The notes beneath the pieces are model-generated. The model searched no databases. It was not told the DNA's origin and was given only the letters and a program-made list of their open reading frames with translations. Shown here in pieces: positions 1 to 8,708 of a stretch of 64,000 bases of DNA. Source of the stretch: Pseudonocardiales bacterium (GTDB taxonomy: Bacteria; Actinomycetota; Actinomycetes; Mycobacteriales; Pseudonocardiaceae). Each line of letters opens with the position of its first letter. Positions within the stretch are counted from its first letter, which is position 1. The stretch is taken from assembly GCA_019247305.1 (NCBI GenBank), contig JAFAPC010000134.1:186001-250000 (forward strand), in the 5' to 3' direction. Both the position numbers and the translations under genes were made by a program.

Positions 1-1306
1 TCGGGCCCAGCCGGGTCAGCTCAGTGGCGTTGACCGAGTAGGTCAACGGCGGGCCAGCGCCGGAGAGCGCCACACCCACCACCGTGCGACCGTTGATCAC
101 AGTCCACGCTTCGGTACCGGAGGGCCGCCAGGTGGGCCGGGTCATCGTCACCGCGTCCACCGGCACCGCCGCCAGATCCCCGTCGAAGGGGCCCACCCGC
201 AGCTGTGGGTGGCTCTCCGGGCCAACGACGATGGCCGCCAGCAGCTCCCCGCCCGGATTGGAGCGAGCCGCGCTGAGCATGGTGAACTGGTCACTTCCGG
301 CGGGTCCTGGCACCGGGGTGCCATCCAGCCCACGCAGCCGACCCCCGACGACCACCTGTCCGGCCACGTCAGGCCGCGGCCCGGTCGGCGCGGCGTAGGA
401 AGCGATGTCCGCCGAGCGCCACTCAGGCTGGCCAGGCACCAGCGGTTCGCCGTCCGCGAGCAGCCGCAGCGGGGCGGGAACCAGACCGTCGAGGGAGCCG
501 ACGATCTGCGCCGCGACCAGCCGCCGTTGCTGCTCGGTCAGCGCGTCCACGCCACTCAGGTTGATCACGGTCCGTCCGGAGCGGCTGACCAGCACGTTCG
601 ATCGGGGCCGGACCCCTGCCGGGATCGCTGACCGGACGGCTCCGGCGAGCCGCGCCGACGGCCCAGCGAGCAGCATGTCCAACACTCGTCCCGGCAGACT
701 GGACACCGGTTGGGCGGGGACCCAGCGCAGATCAGGCACCAGGGTGCCGCGGTTGGGATCCACGAAGCAGACCCGAGCCTGACGATAGTTGCGCTGCATG
801 GCAGTGGCCTCCACCAACACTCCCGGCGGGGGGTTGGTGATCCGCCACTCGCCATGCTCGCTGACCACGTCCAGCGGGATGGCGAAGGTCCCCGCCGCCG
901 GCATGAAGCTGCCGTCCGCGGTGAGCACGCCCAGCCGCGAGCCGCTCACCCGGATGCGCCGGGCCCCGTCGGCGGGGCCGGCCTGCGGGGCGGCGCCGGG
1001 GGCGTCCTCGATCACGGTCAGGCTGGCGCGGTCGTCCCAACTCGCCGCAGCGCTGCGGGACAGAAAAGCACGGGCCGCAGCATGCCCGTTCGCCGGGTCA
1101 CCGGTGGCCCCGATGAACTCACGAACCAGCCGAAACGGGTCCACACCCCGTTCTGGGCCGGCCGGAGGAGCCAGTCGCGAGCCCACCGGCATGGAGCGCA
1201 CCACTTGCAGATCAGAACTCGCCGGGACAGCCGCGCATCCCGCGAGTGCCGCGAGCCCAACAGCAAGTACACTCACGCACGGGGCACGGAGCAGGCGCCT
1301 GCGCAT
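1..1306 (-). CDS. lpqB: Lipoprotein LpqB, partial (3' end outside window)
   Basis: This is the accessory lipoprotein of the MtrAB two-component system, which acts on the outer face of the membrane and influences MtrB signalling. The reading frame is open from the ATG at 1306 to the window edge, about 435 codons of a family that usually has near 590. The N-terminus has an arginine-rich start, a hydrophobic stretch and the lipobox LAALAGC. A GerMN-like region follows. The start codon overlaps the mtrB stop (TGATG), so translation is probably coupled. The call rests on the signal peptide, the gene order tmk-mtrA-mtrB-lpqB and the sequence style of the C-terminal half. Only the 3' end is missing, because of the window edge. 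Confidence 0.9.
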   Translation of the reverse strand, partial: MRRRLLRAPCVSVLAVGLAALAGCAAVPASSDLQVVRSMPVGSRLAPPAGPERGVDPFRLVREFIGATGDPANGHAAARAFLSRSAAASWDDRASLTVIEDAPGAAPQAGPADGARRIRVSGSRLGVLTADGSFMPAAGTFAIPLDVVSEHGEWRITNPPPGVLVEATAMQRNYRQARVCFVDPNRGTLVPDLRWVPAQPVSSLPGRVLDMLLAGPSARLAGAVRSAIPAGVRPRSNVLVSRSGRTVINLSGVDALTEQQRRLVAAQIVGSLDGLVPAPLRLLADGEPLVPGQPEWRSADIASYAAPTGPRPDVAGQVVVGGRLRGLDGTPVPGPAGSDQFTMLSAARSNPGGELLAAIVVGPESHPQLRVGPFDGDLAAVPVDAVTMTRPTWRPSGTEAWTVINGRTVVGVALSGAGPPLTYSVNATELTRLGP

Positions 1307-3042
1307 CACGGGCGCCCCGGCCCAGCCGGCACCGCGGTATCCGACGCAGGGGGTCCTTGCGCCGGGGGGAAGCCTTGCGCGGGGAAGGCTTCGCGGGCGT
1401 TGTTGGGGCCTAGCGGCAGTGGGCTGCCGGTGAGCTGGATGCCTCGGCTTCGCGGCAAGGTGAGCCGGAAGGCGCTGCCCTGTCCGGGTTCGCCCCAGGC
1501 CTGCAACCAGCCGCCATGCAGCCGGGCATCCTCCAGGCTAATCGACAGTCCGAGCCCGGTGCCCCCGGTGCGCCGGTCACGCGAGGGATCGCCGCGCCAG
1601 AATCGGGTGAACACCAGGTCCTGCTGGCCTGGTTGCAACCCGATGCCGTGGTCGCGCACCAGCACCGCGACCGCCTCGGAATCCGCGGCAACGGTCATCT
1701 GGACCGGGCGACCCTCTCCGTGGTCCAACGCGTTGGTCAGCAGGTTGCGCACGATCCGCTCGACCCGCCGCGGGTCGATCTCGGCGAACACCTCCGTTGC
1801 CGGCAGATCCAGCTCCAGCGGGGTGCCGGCGCGGTCAGCCACCGCGCGCACCGCAGCCGCCGCGTGCGCCACGGTGTCCCGCACGTCGACCGTCTCACCG
1901 TGCAGCTCGGCGACCCCGGCGTCCAACCGGGAGATCTCTAGCAGATCGGCGAGCAGCGCCTCGAACCGGTCCAGCTCGCCCACCAACAGCTCAGCCGGAC
2001 GGTGCAGCGCCGGGTGCAGCTGCTCCCGCGACTCGTAGATCAGATCGGCCGCCATCCGCACTGTGGTCAGTGGGGTGCGCAGCTCATGGGAGACGTCGGA
2101 GGTGAAACCACGCTGCAGCTCACCGAACTCCTCCAGCTGGCGGATCTGCCGCTGGATGCTGGCGGCCATCTCGTTGAACGAGGTGCCCAGCCGGGCCATG
2201 TCGTCCTCCCCGACGACCGGAATGCGCTCGGAGAGATGGCCGTGGGCGAAACGCTCGGCGACCTCGGCGGCTTGGCGGACCGGGACCACCACCTGGCGGG
2301 TCACCAAGCTAGCGATGCCCGCGATGAGCACCAGCAGCACCACCCCGCCGAGCACCAGGGTGGACTGCACCAAAGTCAGCGTGCGCTGCTCAGCGGTGAG
2401 CGGAAACAGCAGGTAGAGCTGCATGGTGCGGCCCGCGCTGGCGACGGGCATACCGACGATGAGCATGGTCACCGCACTGGAGCCCCGGGGCACCGTAGCA
2501 ATCTTGTAAGCGAGCGCGCCGCGTTCTACCGCGGAGCGTAGTACCGCGGGGACGTCCCCCAGAGGGCCGATCTTCTGCCCCGTGCCCGGCACCGATGGGC
2601 CGGTCACCCCCGGCGGCCCACCGCCGTCCACTAGGACCGGCTCGTAGGTGCCCGCGCCGACCGTCACGGGCGGCGTACCGGTCGGATCGGGGTTGGTCAG
2701 CCGATCGACGGCGGTGGTGAGCCGGCCGGCTAGCGAGGCCGAGGTGGGATCCACCGCGCCGAGCTCGGATTCCACTAGGACCTTGCTGTTCTCGGCCTGC
2801 AACAGCGCGGCCTGCGTCTTGTTTTCGATCAGCCGTTGAGCGAGCTGGGCCTGCAACACCATACCCAGCATCAGCACAACAGTGGACGACAGCGCGACGG
2901 TGCTGCTCACCACCCGGACCTTCAGGGAGCGGCGCCACACCGAGCCGGAGATCGCGGCCAGCTCACTCGCCGCCTCGGCGACCAGCCGCAGCCCATCAGC
3001 CGCCCGACCGGCGAGTGATCTCACCGCAGAGTGATCCGGCAA
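1306..3042 (-). CDS. mtrB: Sensor histidine kinase MtrB
   Basis: MtrB is the membrane sensor kinase that phosphorylates MtrA and links cell division and envelope state to transcription. The 578-residue protein shows a first membrane segment near residues 45-65, an extracytoplasmic domain, a second segment near 225-250 and a HAMP region. The H-box FTSDVSHELRTPLTT and the ATPase motifs N, DHGIGL and GGTGLGLSI follow. These match mycobacterial MtrB closely. The C-terminus is a Pro/Ala-rich tail. The start used is a TTG at 3042; a GTG at 3024 is an alternative, and neither has a strong ribosome site. The gene sits 25 bp after mtrA and overlaps lpqB by one base, so the three form an operon. Confidence 0.95.
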   Translation of the reverse strand: MPDHSAVRSLAGRAADGLRLVAEAASELAAISGSVWRRSLKVRVVSSTVALSSTVVLMLGMVLQAQLAQRLIENKTQAALLQAENSKVLVESELGAVDPTSASLAGRLTTAVDRLTNPDPTGTPPVTVGAGTYEPVLVDGGGPPGVTGPSVPGTGQKIGPLGDVPAVLRSAVERGALAYKIATVPRGSSAVTMLIVGMPVASAGRTMQLYLLFPLTAEQRTLTLVQSTLVLGGVVLLVLIAGIASLVTRQVVVPVRQAAEVAERFAHGHLSERIPVVGEDDMARLGTSFNEMAASIQRQIRQLEEFGELQRGFTSDVSHELRTPLTTVRMAADLIYESREQLHPALHRPAELLVGELDRFEALLADLLEISRLDAGVAELHGETVDVRDTVAHAAAAVRAVADRAGTPLELDLPATEVFAEIDPRRVERIVRNLLTNALDHGEGRPVQMTVAADSEAVAVLVRDHGIGLQPGQQDLVFTRFWRGDPSRDRRTGGTGLGLSISLEDARLHGGWLQAWGEPGQGSAFRLTLPRSRGIQLTGSPLPLGPNNAREAFPAQGFPPAQGPPASDTAVPAGPGRP

Positions 3043-3067
3043 CCGTGGCTCCGCAGCGCTGGTGTGC

Positions 3068-3754
3068 TCACGATGTGCCGGCCTTATAGCCGACCCCGCG
3101 CACGGTGAGCACCAACTCCGGACGCTCCGGGTCCCGCTCGATCTTGGAGCGAAGTCGCTGCACGTGCACGTTGACCAATCGGGTGTCCGCGGCGTGCTGA
3201 TAGCCCCATACCTGCTCCAGCAGCACCTCGCGGGTGAACACCTGGCGGGGCTTGCGGGCCAGCGCGAGCAGCAGATCGAACTCCAGCGGCGTCAGCGAGA
3301 TCGGCGTCCCGTCCCGGCTGACCTGGTGACCGGGCACGTCGATGGTCAGGTCACCGATGGTGAGTTGCTCGGCGGGTTCAGCGTCGATGCGGCGCAACCG
3401 GGCCCGCAGCCTTGCCACCAGCTCCTGAGTTTTGGGCGGTTTAACCATGTAGTCATCAGCGCCGGACTCCAAGCCCAGCACCACATCGACGGTGTCGCCC
3501 TTGGCGGTGAGCATCACGATCGGGATACCAGATTCGGCGCGGATTGCCTTGCACACGTCAATGCCGCTCATGCCGGGCAACATAAGGTCCAACAGCACCA
3601 GATCCGGCTTCAGTTCATGCAGCGCGGGCAGTGCCGCAGGGCCCTCGCCGACCACCGCGGTCTCGAACCCCGCCTGACGCAGCGCGATAGCCAACATCTC
3701 AGCCGATGCGGGGTCATCCTCCACGACAAGCACACGAGCTGCCATACGCACCAT
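3068..3754 (-). CDS. mtrA: Response regulator MtrA
   Basis: MtrA is an OmpR/PhoB-type DNA-binding response regulator, essential in mycobacteria and paired with MtrB. The receiver domain opens with ARVLVVEDD and holds the phospho-acceptor Asp in LVLLDLMLPGM and the conserved Thr and Lys. A winged-helix domain follows, with the hallmark FTREVLLEQVWGY and the DTRLVNVHVQRLR recognition region. I chose the ATG at 3754 because mycobacterial MtrA starts a few residues before the first strand; an in-frame upstream ATG at 3796 is less likely. The usual KPF motif after the conserved lysine reads KPPKTQE here, a change in a normally conserved loop. The gene lies between tmk and mtrB in the standard order. 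Confidence 0.95.
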   Translation of the reverse strand: MVRMAARVLVVEDDPASAEMLAIALRQAGFETAVVGEGPAALPALHELKPDLVLLDLMLPGMSGIDVCKAIRAESGIPIVMLTAKGDTVDVVLGLESGADDYMVKPPKTQELVARLRARLRRIDAEPAEQLTIGDLTIDVPGHQVSRDGTPISLTPLEFDLLLALARKPRQVFTREVLLEQVWGYQHAADTRLVNVHVQRLRSKIERDPERPELVLTVRGVGYKAGTS

Positions 3755-3802
3755 CGTGGCACTGCGCGCCACGACGGTGTCCCTCGGGCGCGCCATCCCG
3801 GC

Positions 3803-4450
3803 TTACCCGCCAAGCAGCCGCATCGTCACGTCGGTGAGCTGGCCCGCTCCGGCGGTGCCGTCAAGCACTGACCAGGGGGCAAGCCAGCCGCCAGCGGCAA
3901 GACCGTCATAGACGGCGGCGCACCGAGCCTGCAGACCGTGATCAGCCTCATACCGATCCTTCCGCCGCGCGCGCTCACCCTGCGCCCGGTGGTCCATCCG
4001 GGCAGCCGCGACGCTCATCGGCACCCGCAGCAACAACTGGATGTCGGGCACCGGGACACCAAATCGGTCCACCTCCAGCGCACGGACCCATTCGACGAAG
4101 GGCCCCTCGGCGTCCTCGTGCAGCCGCGCCGCACCATAGGCCGCATTGGACGCCACGTAGCGATCCAGCAGCACCACGTCGTAGCGGCGCCGCAGCGCAC
4201 GCAGCTGATCGGCGGCGTCGTACCGATCGAGGGCGAACAGCACCGCCATGCCCCGCACCGACTCGGCCAGGTCGCCCAGCCGCCCGTGGAGCGCGTCACG
4301 CACCAGATCGGCGTGTACGTTGGCGCCGTAACGCGGAAACGCCATCCGGGTCACCGACGCGTACCGCGCGGTGAGCGCGGCGACCAGCGCGTCGGCGAGG
4401 GTGCGCTTGCCAGCCCCGTCCAGCCCCTCAATGACCACTAGCCGTCCCAC
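3803..4450 (-). CDS. tmk: Thymidylate kinase
   Basis: The enzyme phosphorylates dTMP to dTDP in the cytoplasm for dTTP synthesis. The 215-residue length is normal. The P-loop GLDGAGKRT is at residues 9-17. LDRYVASNAAYGAAR, typical of the dTMP/DR(Y) motif, lies near residues 95-110. An arginine-rich lid region (RAQGERARRKDRYE) follows near 160. The ATG at 4450 gives the usual M-G-R-L-V-V-I-E-G start. The gene is upstream of mtrA on the same strand, as in mycobacteria and other actinomycetes, and may share its promoter. Confidence 0.94.
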   Translation of the reverse strand: MGRLVVIEGLDGAGKRTLADALVAALTARYASVTRMAFPRYGANVHADLVRDALHGRLGDLAESVRGMAVLFALDRYDAADQLRALRRRYDVVLLDRYVASNAAYGAARLHEDAEGPFVEWVRALEVDRFGVPVPDIQLLLRVPMSVAAARMDHRAQGERARRKDRYEADHGLQARCAAVYDGLAAGGWLAPWSVLDGTAGAGQLTDVTMRLLGG

Positions 4451-4504
4451 GGCAGGGCACCGTAGCGGTTCAGGGAGTTGCTGTGGTGCCCGACATGGGG
4501 ATTC

Positions 4505-5395
4505 ATGGGCCTCGCGCTACGCTCGCCAACCGTGGCCGTTCTGCCAGAGGTTGACTGCGTTGTGGTGTCCTACCACAGTGCCGCGGATCTTCCAACCTGC
4601 ATTGACTCGCTCACCAGCCAGGAAGGCATCTCCACACGTGTCGTCGTGGTGGACAACCTCTCATCCGATGACAGCGTGGAAACCGCCCGGCAGCGGGGCT
4701 GCGCGGTCATCGCGAACGACTCGAACCGCGGCTTCGCCGCAGCAGTCAACCAAGGACTACAACAGGGCTCCGCACCGTGGGTGCTCATCCTGAATCCGGA
4801 CGCACAGATGGCGCCCGGCGCACTGTGCGCTCTTCTCAAGAGAGCTCAGGCAGAAGCGACCGTGGGCTGCGTGGGGCCTCATACACTCAACGATGACGGC
4901 ACCGAGTATCCGAGCCGTCGATCGTTTCCCAACATAGTGACGGCCGCGGTCCACGGGCTTCTCGGTTCCGTGTGGTCAGCCAATCCCGCAACCCGTCGGT
5001 ACCACGCCGATGACACTCCTCGCGACCAGTCTTCCGTCGTGGATTGGGTGTCGGGATCCTGCATGTTGCTGCCGCGGCGTGCTTGGGAGAGCGTGGGAGG
5101 GTTCGATGAGCGGTATTTTATGTACGTCGAGGACATGGACTTGTGCCTCCGGCTGCGGCGCGCTGGGTGGAAAACCGTGTACGAGCCGACGGCGACGATC
5201 ATGCATTCTCGTGGGCAATCGTCGCGGCATCGTCCGCTCCGGTCGAGCCTGCACCACCACGTCGGGGCGGCCCGCTTCTATTGGCGGTCAGCTAGCCGGT
5301 GGCACCGGCCGATCACGTGGCCCCTTGCCGTTCTTGCTTTGACTATCAGGGGTGCCACGCAGGTGTCGGTGGGAGCACTGCGTGCTGGTCGCTGA
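4505..5395 (+). CDS. Family 2 glycosyltransferase (WbbL/rhamnosyltransferase-like)
   Basis: This is a GT-A fold sugar transferase that probably adds a sugar to a cell-envelope or exported glycan from an NDP-sugar. The N-terminus VDCVVVSYHSAADL starts the nucleotide-binding fold, ILNPDAQM holds the metal-binding acidic residue, and GSCMLLPRRAWESVGGFDERYFMYVEDMDLCLRL is the acceptor-site signature of WbbL-like enzymes. The length is about 296 residues. The start could be the ATG at 4505 or the GTG at 4532; an ATG at 4478 would add an unlikely tail. It is divergent from tmk. The sugar and acceptor cannot be told from sequence. Confidence 0.85.
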   Translation: MGLALRSPTVAVLPEVDCVVVSYHSAADLPTCIDSLTSQEGISTRVVVVDNLSSDDSVETARQRGCAVIANDSNRGFAAAVNQGLQQGSAPWVLILNPDAQMAPGALCALLKRAQAEATVGCVGPHTLNDDGTEYPSRRSFPNIVTAAVHGLLGSVWSANPATRRYHADDTPRDQSSVVDWVSGSCMLLPRRAWESVGGFDERYFMYVEDMDLCLRLRRAGWKTVYEPTATIMHSRGQSSRHRPLRSSLHHHVGAARFYWRSASRWHRPITWPLAVLALTIRGATQVSVGALRAGR

Positions 5396-5497
5396 GGTAG
5401 CGCGCAAGATGGTCGGTCGCTGACACATCATCAAACAAGCCCAGCACAGTGGAACTGACATAGACGGACCGCACCACTGTCTTAGCTGCTCCCCCCT

Positions 5498-7105
5498 TCA
5501 CACCAAGCCGTAAGCCGCTAAGCGATCGTTGAGGGTGCGGACGGCGGCGGTGTACTGCCAGGGTTGCAGACCAGCGCGGGCCTTCTGCAACCGCTCGATC
5601 AGCCGGGCGGAGCTGTTGCCTGCTGCGATGTCCCCGGCATCACCAAGCAGCCGCGCCGCTTCATCAATCTCCTTGCACTGCACATACGCCTCACCCAGAT
5701 CGACTATAGTCAAAGCCACCGTCCGGGCTAATGATCGGTCCAGGACCTTGAGTGACTGCTGGGCATAAGAAACAGTACGGTCAGGCTCACCTAGCTTGAG
5801 GTGGCACTCGCCGCGAATGGAGATGTGTACCGCTTCGTCATACGTGCTATAGCTCGGGGCTTGGCCATCGGCCGTCATGAGCACCGTGTGAGCCGTGTCG
5901 AGGGCACTCAGGCAGGCGTCTTTATGCCCGTCAGCGGCGTAAGCCCGGGCGGCCACATCAGCGGTAAAGGCCCGCAACCGCAGGTCCTCGGTGCGATCAG
6001 CCCACTGCCCAGCCGCGACCGCATGGTCAATGCCGAGGCGCGGCTTACCCTGCCACCTCGCCAGGAGACTCATGTAACACAGCACAAAGGCACCTAACCC
6101 AGTGTTCTCCGCCTCATGCGCCAGCGCGCGGGCATCCTCGTAGTAATATCCGGCGTGGTCGAACTGCTTCAGGTCAAACGACAACCACCCTGCCAGACGC
6201 GAGGCCTCACCCAGCACCGAGAGCAACCGCGGCCGCAAGTCGGCCGGGCAGTTGGGCACCAGCGCGCGAGCCAAATCCCGCTGAGCCAGCACAGTACTCA
6301 GGACGGCCTGCGGGCCCAGCACCATATCCTGCTGCCGCTCACAGTGCCACAGCACCGCCTCAACGTGCTCGATAGTCTGCGCATCGAGGCGGCTCGACGC
6401 GCTGAGCACCGAGGCCAACCGCTCCTGCTCGTCACCGTCGATGATGGCAGGCAGGCCCGCAGCATTCGCGGCCCAGCTCAGGAGCCAAATTATGTGGCGA
6501 CGGTCCATGGTGTGCGCCCAACTGCGGAGGAAGCCAACAAGTCGATGGTACGCGCGATCACGCTCACGCGGCGAGCTCAGCACCTCACACCCAGACGGTG
6601 CCAACGATCCGAGGTGCTGCATCAGCAAGGCAACAAAATTGTCGGGCAGCGCAAGACCGGTGACCATTGCCCACACCGCGGAATCGCTCGGCACGACAAG
6701 CCCGGCATCAGGCTTGCGCACCGCAGGCGCGGTTTCCTGGGAACTTACCGCAGGATCCAGGTGCCGAAAATTAGGCAAGTCAGTGAGCAAGTCACTGACC
6801 GCGCACTCATAGAGTTCCGCCAGCTTGGCGAGATTATCAAACGACGGGGCGTTCCCCGTCCGGCTCGGCCACTGCTCCCAACACGAGAACATCTTAAACG
6901 TCTTCAACTCATCGGGCCAGCGCTTATTCCACTCATCAGCGGCCTGGCGCTGGCTCCACCCCTGGGCATAACGCAACGCCACCCGGGCATTGACACGGAA
7001 ACGCTGCCGGAGCACCTCAGCCACCGCCACCCGTGACTTCCCCTCGGCCCGCAGCGAACGCACCAGTAGCTCACGCCGCTGCTTCTGACTGCGCGGCTCA
7101 CCCAT
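5498..7105 (-). CDS. HTH-TPR transcriptional regulator
   Basis: This 535-residue protein has an N-terminal helix-turn-helix-like region (VALRYAQGWSQRQAADEWNKRW at about 41-62). A large helical repeat region follows, with TPR-like spacing from about residue 260 to the end (for example GECHLKLGEPDRTVSYAQQSL). Such proteins are common in actinomycetes and often control neighbouring secondary-metabolite or small-protein genes. It lies downstream of the graspetide locus on the same strand, 394 bp after the methyltransferase, so control of that locus is possible but unproven. The start at 7105 follows AGGAAGTGCT. No enzymatic motif was seen. Confidence 0.75.
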   Translation of the reverse strand: MGEPRSQKQRRELLVRSLRAEGKSRVAVAEVLRQRFRVNARVALRYAQGWSQRQAADEWNKRWPDELKTFKMFSCWEQWPSRTGNAPSFDNLAKLAELYECAVSDLLTDLPNFRHLDPAVSSQETAPAVRKPDAGLVVPSDSAVWAMVTGLALPDNFVALLMQHLGSLAPSGCEVLSSPRERDRAYHRLVGFLRSWAHTMDRRHIIWLLSWAANAAGLPAIIDGDEQERLASVLSASSRLDAQTIEHVEAVLWHCERQQDMVLGPQAVLSTVLAQRDLARALVPNCPADLRPRLLSVLGEASRLAGWLSFDLKQFDHAGYYYEDARALAHEAENTGLGAFVLCYMSLLARWQGKPRLGIDHAVAAGQWADRTEDLRLRAFTADVAARAYAADGHKDACLSALDTAHTVLMTADGQAPSYSTYDEAVHISIRGECHLKLGEPDRTVSYAQQSLKVLDRSLARTVALTIVDLGEAYVQCKEIDEAARLLGDAGDIAAGNSSARLIERLQKARAGLQPWQYTAAVRTLNDRLAAYGLV

Positions 7106-7499
7106 AGCACTTCCTCACCATCGCAGCGCCGCACTCCCTAGCCGGCTTCCGAACCTGGCAAAGGAACGTTACCGGTTGGGTACTCGCCGGCCAAACTGGT
7201 ACGGAAAGTCCGCCCGCGGCCCGGATGCCGGTGACCAGAGATCGCGGCTGCCCCTGGTGGGCCACCACCGCACACCCGGGCACAGTGATGACCAGACCCA
7301 GGGTCGGGACGACGAGACACCCCAGCGCGGTTGGTGTCCTTGCCGGTTAGTCGTGCGCACTCCCCCCGCCAGCGCAGACCGAAGCACGGGCAAGAACCCC
7401 TTCCCCGAATCGCGGGCTGTTCGGAAGATGGACTCGCCACGGTCCTGGGTGCCACCCAGCGAAGCGAGGCGACCAAGCTCCTGCGCGGTCGTTGCGTGG
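7106..7499. other. Intergenic stretch, no supported gene
   Basis: This 394-bp gap lies between the graspetide methyltransferase stop and the start of the HTH-TPR regulator. Open frames here look like shadows, with arginine- and proline-rich translations and no domain. It must hold the promoter of the regulator. I saw no convincing hairpin or tRNA. Confidence 0.5.
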
Positions 7500-8708
7500 T
7501 CAGTCGTCCTCGTCTATCGCAGCAAGCGACCAGGAGCGAGAGGAGTGTGGGGCGTCGATCCAGATGTGGTGAGTACCATCGGGGGTCACCGTGAGGCCGA
7601 TCTGGTGCCGTTGCGGGGAACCGGCGGCTATCCATTCGTCGTGCGCGTATTCCATCTCGGTCCACAGACGCCGGCGACCTCCCTGCACGGATACCAGTCC
7701 GTCGTCGGTATAGGTCTGGTAGGCCCATGAGCCGTCGCGGCCGAGTAACCAAGTCTGCATAGCTGGGGCAGCTTCGGGCTGGAACCAGTGCAGCGCCGTG
7801 TCGGTGAGCCGTAGCGCGGCGAACAGGGGAAAATACTCCCCGGTAAGATCGTTAGCGGTCAGGCGGGTGGGGGTGGTATCGCCGTCGTCGGGGTCGCGCA
7901 AGGCTTGCCGCAGCAGTGCCAATGTGTCAGGGGCAACTGTGTCGAGGGCAACTGAACCGCGACACGGCATGAACGCTCCGTATTCGGGGAGAAACGGACC
8001 GCTGGCGCTGTGGTCGTCAGCCACCGTCAGCAGGACGAGCCCACCCGCGTCGAAATCGGTGTAGAGGTGGCAGAGGATCAACCCGCCAGGCGTGGTTTGC
8101 GTTAACCACGCAAGGGGTACGCGAGGGAATGAGCAGGTGGCGATGATCCGGTCATAGGGTGCGTTGGCCGGGAAACCGCGTGTTCCGTCGTGGGTGTGCA
8201 CCGACGGGTGATAGCCGGCGGCGTCCAGCGCGCACCGGGCGCGCTGAACCAAGCTCTCGTCGACGTCGACGGTGGTCACGTGGGCAGCACCGAAGCAGTG
8301 AGTCAGTAGCGCTGCGTTGTAGCCCGTGCCGGTGCCGATCTCCAAAACGCGATGAGACGGCTGGAAGTTCAAGGCTTCGAGCATCCATGCCATCAGCAAT
8401 GGTTGGGTGGACGAGCTGGTGGGTCGTCCCGCACCGGGTCCAGAGGCGCGTAGCTGCGCCCAGCGAGAATCGTCCCCATCGAGTTGGGTGATGAGGGTGA
8501 GATCCTGGTATGCGCTGTCCAGCCAGTCATCGTCGGGAGCGCCGACCGCGCGCATTCCACCACCAGCTGCGTGCAGAAAGAACTTTGGAACGAACAGATG
8601 CCGTGGGACGGCCTCAAACGCAGCACGCCATTCCGGAGAAGTGATGGCACCTTTATCGACGAGCTCGGTCGCCAGACGCCGTCGGAGCAGTTCTTCAGTC
8701 GCTACCAC
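7500..8708 (-). CDS. PIMT-like O-methyltransferase of a graspetide (ATP-grasp RiPP) locus
   Basis: The protein resembles protein-L-isoaspartate O-methyltransferase. The N-terminal half has EAVPRHLFVP at 32-41, the PIMT-type motif TSSSTQPLLMAWMLEAL at about 97-113 and the SAM-binding LEIGTGTGYNAALL at 122-135. A C-terminal extension brings it to 402 residues, far longer than housekeeping PIMT (about 220). In the fuscimiditide and amycolimiditide systems such enzymes methylate an Asp in the precursor, which then cyclises to an aspartimide. The GTG start at 8708 overlaps the restored end of the upstream ATP-grasp frame (stop at 8702-8704), a sign of translational coupling. Role and substrate are inferred from family and context. 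Confidence 0.85.
   Translation of the reverse strand: MVATEELLRRRLATELVDKGAITSPEWRAAFEAVPRHLFVPKFFLHAAGGGMRAVGAPDDDWLDSAYQDLTLITQLDGDDSRWAQLRASGPGAGRPTSSSTQPLLMAWMLEALNFQPSHRVLEIGTGTGYNAALLTHCFGAAHVTTVDVDESLVQRARCALDAAGYHPSVHTHDGTRGFPANAPYDRIIATCSFPRVPLAWLTQTTPGGLILCHLYTDFDAGGLVLLTVADDHSASGPFLPEYGAFMPCRGSVALDTVAPDTLALLRQALRDPDDGDTTPTRLTANDLTGEYFPLFAALRLTDTALHWFQPEAAPAMQTWLLGRDGSWAYQTYTDDGLVSVQGGRRRLWTEMEYAHDEWIAAGSPQRHQIGLTVTPDGTHHIWIDAPHSSRSWSLAAIDEDD

Noticed and set aside
84-1433. Several open frames on the plus strand across the lpqB region
   Set aside because: They are antisense shadows of lpqB and mtrB, with Arg/Pro/Ser-rich translations and no domain.
7176-7752. Overlapping long frames in the gap before and within the graspetide methyltransferase
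   Set aside because: Translations are low complexity, both strands are open because of high GC, and the real methyltransferase frame covers most of it.
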